From Cristatella mucedo (lineage: Eukaryota; Bryozoa; Phylactolaemata; Cristatellidae), in contig WPIO01000044.1 of assembly GCA_009760855.2 (NCBI GenBank), forward strand, positions 1,931,393 through 1,995,392: DNA of 64,000 nt, given 5' to 3'. Positions 13,501 to 22,500 of the stretch are shown piece by piece (the stretch's first letter is position 1; the number at the start of each line of letters is the position of its first letter). The notes below the pieces were generated by a model. That model was not told the origin of the DNA, made no database searches, and saw only the letters and a list, made by a program, of their open reading frames with translations. A program made the translations under genes and the position numbers.

Positions 13501-16500
13501 TTTGCCTAAAGAACATAACAGTTGCTATTGGCTTCACACGGTCTTAGATGGTAGGACCAGCATATACCTGCCGGTATTTGTACCGAACGGCGTCGAGTCG
13601 TCACAGCAGAAAGCTGAATATACCTGCGACTCACAGCTCTTCTGACTTCTTCTTTGCATCATAACCGGTTAGTAGTTTAACCACTTTAATTTGTCGCTGT
13701 TCCGGAATATGAATAAAAATCTGTCAAGTCATTGCAAAAGTCTTACTCAGACAAACGACAAGGCACTGACCAGAATGACTGCCTTGCGCAGTGAAAGTAT
13801 CTATACTTAGAACGGGGAGGGGAGCAATCTAGGATACAGTACGCAGCTCCTTTTCTATCCCGAGCGCCAGCCAGCTGCTCGCCTCAGCCATTTTGCTGCC
13901 GCCACCGCCACCGCACCTGTTTGTCTTAGGCCCCGTAGATATGCTCAGAATGTTTGCTTAAGTACTGGAGCTGAAGCCAAAGTTGTTGGCTTAATGTGTG
14001 GCGTGTCCATTCTGCAGCTGAAGACAAGTGTCACATACCTGAGCCAAAGCTTTCGCACCTCTTCCAGTCACATCCGCGTCGCCTCCCTTGGAGCGATTGA
14101 GCACGCTCAAACCACGATCATTGCCAAAGAGCCCCAGTTAAAATCGTCCTAGAAGTGATTGCAAGCTCTCTGTAACCAAAATCCCATTAACACGTACAGT
14201 TCGTCGTATATCCTAAACTGGCACTGCATCTGCACACTCTTCAAGGAGGGCATGCAGAGTATTGGTAAGTACAGATTTGCAAAGCATCCTCCCTCACCAC
14301 CGAGCTGCTTGGCAGGCAGCTCGGTGCCTCCTCCCTCAGCATGTGTGCAGGGGGAGCCAGTTGCTGACACCAACCACACCCAAATGCTGCAGTTGTCTCC
14401 GTTGCTGTCTTAGTTGCTACTGCAGCTGCTGCCTAGTCAGGCTTCTGGTTAAACAAACAGGGCAATGACTCGCACATCCATGCCCTTGCACTTAATAAAA
14501 TGCTAAAGACGGCGGTAGTAGCAGGCAGTCTAACGGTGTGTCACAGGTCTCTGTCTCTTCATCCCTGCGGCCGTCTATATTTTCCTCTCGTTCAGTGCAG
14601 TGCCTCTGATTCTGTCCCGGTTTCTCTTTCTCAGTCTTTCTCTCGGGTTTTTTCATTGACTCCCACCAACCGGCGCCGGTTCCTATAAAGTCACTCGTCG
14701 TGTTCGTGGTTCTGTCACTCTCTTCTGGGTCCGTCCCTCCGTTGTCTTTCTCAGGGCATTTCCGCGTTTCCTTTTTTTATTCGCTCTTGATTGCTGCATT
14801 TGTGCATATTATATTTTCTATTCGGCTTGTATGCTTTCTTTCTAGCCTATTAGTGCCTAGGAAGATGTTTTGCTCTCTTATGGATTTTATATCATCACCC
14901 AGGTTTTTCTAGCATGTTTGAGAAATGTCCATGCCAATTATATGAGAGTATCAGCCGGTCATTGCAAATGTATATTATTATGACTTCTTTTAAAAACAGC
15001 CGGCTCAGATCATATGAACGAAGTACGATCTTAATGGCGATCCTCTCTCACATTTTTATCACGTCACTAGTGGCATTATTCAGGATTACACTCATCGTTA
15101 GAACTTCTCTAGGCAAAATAAGGCGACCACGGCTCTTCAGTATCGAGCAGTCAGTATGATCTAGTATTCATTATTATGCTTGACGATTACATAGGAAAAT
15201 GTAGACTAGAAGCTGTGAAAAGAAGTGAAACTTAGACCCACTTTAGTTTTTTTTATGGTGACCACTTTGTTACTACGTTGACATCAATGCTCTGAAATCT
15301 CCCAATGAGATCGGACCTGAAACATTGTTCTGCAGCGTCAGTCATTCCCTGGAGATATTACAGACACCCAAGAAGAACTCGGGAATTAATTGTTTCAAAC
15401 GCTACCAAGAGATCCATCAAAACAAGCAGATAGTCTTTACCTTGCTCTGCATTAATGCAAAGGTCGTTACACGCTGGAAGCTGTGCTGACTCTGTGAAGC
15501 GATTAGCTCTGTGACCTGACACAGAATTCTTTTTTAGTTGTGAAGTTTAGATGTAAGAGTTTAGCTGGTTTGCCACTACTTGTTTCAGTGTCTTTTGTGG
15601 TTTCGTTTAATTGACGACACTACCACTGATCGTTGTACGTGTGGGCTGTGACACTCGATGTGGTAGGCAGTCGGGACGTGCTATCGGTGATTTTTATGAC
15701 AAGGGAGTCGGGGGACTCCGGTGGGCGAGACGGGCGAAGAGAGTCGTGCTTCGCCCTGCTCGGCGAGTGGTGAAATAAGCCGGCAGTCTTGCTCGTCGGC
15801 TCGCGTTCAGTGCTGTTCGCAACGATAACTCACGCTACATCTTTTATAGAGACGGCAGTAGGGAGACTGGGCAGTAGTTGCTTAAGTTCTCCTGGTCTGG
15901 TGCTTTCTTTTCAGTGAGCTTCTCAACAACAGCCTTTACTTGTGTACACCGGTATTACCTGCCACAATCCTCACACGAGAATCGACAATCCCATGAAGAG
16001 CTCGATGACACTGATATCATTCTTGAATGCTTACTGCAGGCGCCCGTGGATCCCTGTTGGATGATTAACGATCACCGCTAGGAACTCACCTGTATGCACT
16101 CTACAGATTAACTCTTGGTCAACGAAAGCTACGGCAATTCGAGAAATTGTAAGAGCCGTCTTCAGCTATCTGTGCGCACGAGGCAGAGCGTGAGTTGCCC
16201 ATTTCATTTGTAAAATACTGGTCGCCACCCACCCTATGGTGCCCGCGAGACCATTTCCATCGCAAAGAGCTGATTCTCGTCTTTCTACATACCTCAATGG
16301 GGTTTAAACTGGGACCTCTGATCTGTAAGGTGAGACCTCAATCACGGACTCCACTCACAGCTGCTGAGGAAGGAGTGACTTAAGGCTTAATCATTCTCTA
16401 TAATTTCTAATGCACGCGAGTAAGTCAATCAGCCCCTAAAATTAAGACGGTGCTGATCCTCTAGGCGGCACTAACCGACAGGAGTAGGGATACGCCCATT

Positions 16501-19500
16501 TGTATACATAAATTGGCACGATGCACTTTCTCCTAATTGCGACTAGGGCGACCACTCCAATGATGTTACTAAAGCAATCTCTTTACTCCTTCTCTCTACA
16601 TCCGGTGCATACTGTGTCAAGCATCCACTTTCTGCATCTCTTTCCTGAGCATCCTAACGGCAACTTAACCCCGTGCCCAGCCACCGTGTGAGCTTTCACA
16701 ATGTATGCTGCTCTTACCGATGCAAGTACAAAGTACAATCCAGGCTTTCATTGTATGCAGATAAGATGGTTCTAAACCTGTGCCTTGATACCTCCGTATC
16801 ATCCATAATGTCAAACTCTCTGAACTCCATATTTACTGGCTTGCTGACAATTGCACTTTGCTGGAAACAAACTTTCTCAATTGAATTAAGACAAAACTAG
16901 CTTACTGGATAAGGGCAAACCTGTTTTTACGCAGAAATTTTAAAAACATAACCCCCAAAATTGGCTCGTTCACCCTATCTCCTGAAGCAATTCCCCGAAA
17001 TCTAAGACTCCTACAGCATCCAAGTTGGTCCATACATTTTAAGACAGCCCGGCACAATTTCTTTAAGTAAATAGTCACAGGTCTTCCGGCCCGTGCAATA
17101 AGGCTCTTATAGTACATGCAAGAATCTGCAGCTAGGCTCGGCTGCCTTTAACGACACAATTGCCAAACTACACCGTTTCTTATCAGCTGCAATGGATCAC
17201 TATCAAGCAGCGAATCGACTTTAATGTGCTGTCACTTACTTTTAGGTCCCTTCATTCCCATGCTCCAGCTTAACTAGCAGAACTACTTCTGAATAAGAAT
17301 AAGTCTCGAATCACCTGTTCTTCTGTCTTAAGTCATTTAGCTATGCCACGAACCAGCCTAGAATCATTCAGAGACCGTGCCTTTAGTTCGTACACTCCCA
17401 TAGCCTGCGATTTACACATCTCTCACACAGCGACATCCCCTGACTTAAAGACGCTTAAAAATAAAATAAACACCACTTGTTCCTCACAAAATTTGTTAGG
17501 TCTTCGTGAATTATGCTCTAAGTGCTTAATAGTGCTGCCGCTGCCCATGATGTCGCTGAGCAATTAACATGCTTCCGTTACAGCATATATTCAGTGCCTC
17601 GAACAGAATTTGTTTTTTTTTAACTATACACCAATGTCACAGTCAATGTCACAGTCGCACGCAACTTCACAAATAATAAGCCCATATAATATATTGCGAT
17701 ATATACGAGCCTCTTATTCTCTTGAAGCAAAGTTTTTCTAAAACACATAGATTGTGCTTGCCTGAATAAACTTCATAAATATACTTACCGGCCGGAACTC
17801 ATCAATATACATCGGATAATTAGTGCAAGATATAATAGAAATTATTACTATAATCAATAACATTCATAATGCACCTCTATAAATCTAATATTAAACTGAT
17901 AATTACCTTATTTTATTCACGTGTTTTGGAGTTGATCGCGCGATGTCGAAGCTGAACTATTTACTGCTGCTACAAAAAACAAGGGTCGCCACTCATTGCT
18001 TCGACCACTCCCGTAAGGGTCGCTACGTCTAACTCAGCTGCGAAGGTGGGCAAATAGTCTTCCTAAGCTCACCAATTTGACCGGGCACTATGGCAGCTTC
18101 GCAGCAGCTGCCTCCCTTACCCTGCCAGTGCCCGAATGAGAGCCGCCTCCGACCTTTGGTAGTTACTGCGAGCTTAGCAGTTTGCCAGCATTGAAAGAGA
18201 AACTTCCTTCGTGTCCATTTAGGTTTTTTTCTCAGTGAGAGGTAATTTGTGGTTCGAGCTTAAATATGAGGGAGTAGCTCAGATTTTGTATGACCTTGAT
18301 CTTGCAGGGCACGGAACACGACCAAAGGCATTCTTTTTTAAATTCATCAAGAATGATTCGGTGACCAACTATTAAACCTGTCAAAATTGCAATCTTTACT
18401 GACTTAAAAAGACCCTGATTTGTATTACTTAGGTGTGCTGAACACGATTATAACCATAACATAATTCTACTGGCTCTCGTTTTGAAGATATTTGATATTC
18501 CATTTTTTAAGTTTCGCCGTGTAAATTTATCCAGTAGTACTGGAAAAACATCGTAAATAAGCCTACACTGGTGTAATATTGCACTGCACTGTATACTACC
18601 GCAATGCACAAATGCTCCAGAGTTGATTGCATCATTTTGTGATGCAATGCAATACTACTGTCAGGCGGATGCAGCAGTTAGCTGCCGTTAAAATATGTGT
18701 AGCCCATATAAATAGCCCAGTCAAAATATTTCAGACTTTGTGTGAGAAAATTTAAGCTACTGTTACATGAAACTGTTTTTATTTTATCCATCGAGGGACA
18801 ACACAGAATAGTAATGCCTCGAAAGTGCGCTAAGACCGTGGACAATGTTTACTTTATTTGTGGGGAAGTGACATTTGCCAACCGGAAGGAAAGCATCACT
18901 TCTCAAGTGAAGAAGGCATATGATCTTTACTTCGCAGGAAAAAGTTGGTGACCAAGACCTGCCCGGCATATATGCTTTGCAACATGCATAAAACAGTTTT
19001 CACAGTGGTTTAATGGCAAAAGACCATCGATGCCATTTGCAGTCCCCATCATGTATAGAGAGTCAAGCAACCATATAAATGACTGCTACTTCTGCTTGGT
19101 TCTTCCTTTTTTCGGTGAAACAACGAAGCAAAAGAACTCGAGAGTAGTCTATCAAACATTCCGTCTGCATTGAGACCAGTTCCACATGGTGAGGGATTTA
19201 TAATGTAATGAAATAGAATGTATCTCCGTTTGTAACTTCACAAGGCTATAAAGACTATGTGGGCGCTAGGCAGGAGAGTTTTGCATGGTGCACTCACCAC
19301 CTAAGCGGCTTTCGGTACGCATTCGGTAGCCAACAGACTTCGTCTCACGCAACAAAGAGAAAGTGAGAAGCTTAGAAGAGTCAGGTGAGCAGTTGAGGTA
19401 GTGAGTAGCATGGAAGTAGCAGCTTAGGACCGCTGTAAAGGATGAGCTATAGTAGGCAGCACGACAGTAGTTGCCGTTGCGTAAGAATTGTGGAAGTGAG

Positions 19501-22500
19501 TTCCACAGTCTAGGACCTGCAGAGCTTAAGCTTCCGTCGCCAACGGTCTTGAGGGGAGGAATGGAACAGCTAATTTATTGTCCACACAGGACCTGAGGGC
19601 ACGAGGAGGCTGAAATAGTGCAGCAGTTCAGCTAGGCATGGAGGAGTAAAGCCGTGGCGGACCTCGTGGGTCGGCGTAAGCACTTTGATCTGTATGATGC
19701 CGAGCTGGTTTGGTCTAGCGATTAAGATGCTCGCCCCGACCAAGGTCTGACTGAGGTAGTGGGCTCGAGCACCGAGGCATATGTAAAGCACCTGAATAGA
19801 GATTAAGTTCTCTCGGGGCGCTATATAAATGAATTTTATTTATTTATTAATGCATCCGCCGATCAAGCGGCAGGCATTCTAGCTCTTTTAGCAAAGGAAA
19901 GACGGAAACTACCTTCAAATCACCACAGAGGTGCAAGTTGTACTTGTTGTATTTAATGGAATTCACTAGCTGCTTTAAGTTATCGCATGTCTCTTTTATA
20001 TGGACAGCATTCGCTACTGGAATAGACGGAGGATGGTTTCTGCTACCACTCCTCGCATGCCCTGCGTAATGCCCCCAATGCGTGCCATGCGTAATGCGCT
20101 CAATTCACGCCCTACGAAATGCGCCCTACGTAATACACGCAATGCACCCTGCGTAATGCGCCCGCCAGGCCGCTCGAGCCCCTCTGGCAGACACGTACGG
20201 GGCTTGTAAAAATAGGTGCTGGCATATTCCGGAACAGACTGAGATTGCTCCTACGCCGCCTAGAGCGGCTCTTGGGCTCAAATCAAGTCGCTATAAGTCG
20301 CTTAGGTGAGAACCTGAATCACCACATCAATGGAACGAAATGCGAAATGCTCATAAAAATAAAGCGGTACCCTATTCGAACAGGCTCAAGCTGCGTCCTG
20401 GAGACTTCCTACCCGACAGCCTTATCTAACCTCATCTGGGGGAGGGGAATAGGTAGCCTCGCTCTCCCGAGACTCCGCGAAGCCGCCGAAGCGCAGGAGG
20501 CAGTCCGCCCACCCGTCAGGCAATTTAGACCCATCTGTCCAAAAAGAGATTTGCGGCAGCCCCATTTGGTTATCCTGAAAGTGCGTCCATGCGGAATACG
20601 CGCTGCTCGGCATGCCTCGTATACACCTGTCCCAAATAGAAATTCCTCGTTTAGCGCCTCTTAATAAAACAAACGCTCCTTCAAAGTAAACGCTCGTCGA
20701 GATGCCGAACCAGACCGCGGAGCCTGTGACGCTAGCTCGCTCCGGCGGCTTCCGGCAGCCTCTTTGCCCAAGCCGTAAAGGCCAATGGGCGCCAGTCGCC
20801 CTCCGGAGCCGCGTCTCGCCGCTGCACGCCGTGTGCCCGCCGCCCGGCGAGCCCGCGAACAGCCGAAGGAATTGATTTATCTGTAGAGCGAGTTGGCTGT
20901 ACTCGCCCGCACTGTCAATCAGACCCTAGGACGCAGTGGCGCCCGCCTACCCCCTCGCATTTAACGGCTGTCACCCGGCCCAGAGTTCAGCTCATGTCGG
21001 CGTCGCCCCCCCCCCCCCCCCCGAGTGGCATCGAGTGCTTCGCTTGAGTGCCAGCGGCGGCGCTGCAGAGCCGAGTATGCACAGCCTCTCTCTGCATCCT
21101 TGGCTCTGCGAAGATACCGCCGCCGCCGCCGCCAAAAGCTGTAAGGGCTTTTTCAAGTCTTTATATAAAATGGGGCAGTTAATCAGCTGCACTACAGCTT
21201 TCGTTCGCAGCGCTGGTCCGCCACCGCAGCAACGGCACCGCAGTTACTGCGGCCCACCAAGCCAACTGAGCTGCGCCTAGTAACGCGAGGCCTGGCGCGT
21301 ATGAAGCAACAGCCGCAGCCGCATGAGCCTCGCTGCTGCAGCAGAACGGCCACTTTCGTCAGCTTCCTGCCTACGTACGCTGTTTCGGTCCGGCACTTCG
21401 CGGCAGTGCATCACGGGTACTTAATAAATAAATACAGCTGATTTAGCAACTTCTTTTGTATAGCAACAGAAGAGCCTTTACGGATACCGCCGCCGTTTGC
21501 GGTGGCAACACAGGATTGCCCACAGCAGGATTTGAACCCACGACTTCGGGACCGAGGTCGTGAAAAGCAATCGCCTTATCTAGTGTTCCATCACGGCTCA
21601 CCAATTCTTAGCCCATCGCCTCAAAAAGCCTCGAAGGGCGCGGCGGTCAGGGCGACTACGGCGGTTTTTGCAAAGGATAATCCGAACCCTGTGGAGAAAA
21701 CTAGCGACTACTTGAGAAGATGTAAGAACAACCAATATGCAGCGAAGAGCCGTTCCTCGCAGCGACCACGCTACTTGGTACTGGCGCCACATTCTTGCCT
21801 TCTGAGCGATGCAAGACCAGAGCCAGGGGCTGGGCATTTTGCGGCGGCTGATCGGCCACTGATCGAAGTTCTTAGAAACGACCCACGCCAGGCCGGATTC
21901 GCCCAGCGACGCCACGGGCTAACTGAGTTCGCCCTGGCTCGGCACCCCGTACTTCTCGCACGCGCCCTTGGCCAATCCTGGCATGAGAAACGGCCAAAGC
22001 AGGAGGAACGCGCCCGAAAGTCTGCCGCCGCTCGTCCTTGAACTCAAGCGGCTTGCCCGTGGCTCGCGTCGCCCGTCGGTCACTGGCGGTTCTTCCTTCA
22101 AGGGCGTGCTTCGGGCACTCGAAATCCCCTGGTTTAAGCCGAGCAAATACCCGACATTAACCTGGCACGGAGTTTCAAACGTAAGACTGCAGCTCGGGCG
22201 TTCGGGAAGGCGCTGTCACCACCTTTTACAGAGCCTTCAGCTTACGACACAGAGCTTCCGCGCACGCAGCTAGAAAACTATTCAAGACTCTCCTGAAAGT
22301 GTTCCTAACTAATTTGTCTCTTCTGGAAGAGTACTTCGCTATGTCCGACATTATAGCGAATACCTAAGACGTCGCCTATGATCGAGCTATTTTTCCGCAA
22401 GGTACGGCAATCTGCTGAAGTACCTCACACTTCGCCCTATGAATCTCCTTCACCTTGCTCTCTTCCGGCCCGTCTCTTTCTCACCTCAGTTGCTCATCTC

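Noticed and set aside
21502-22041. 179-residue plus-strand open frame
   Set aside because: It begins inside a minus-strand SINE-B and continues through GC-rich sequence without a recognised domain; an equally long frame lies opposite.
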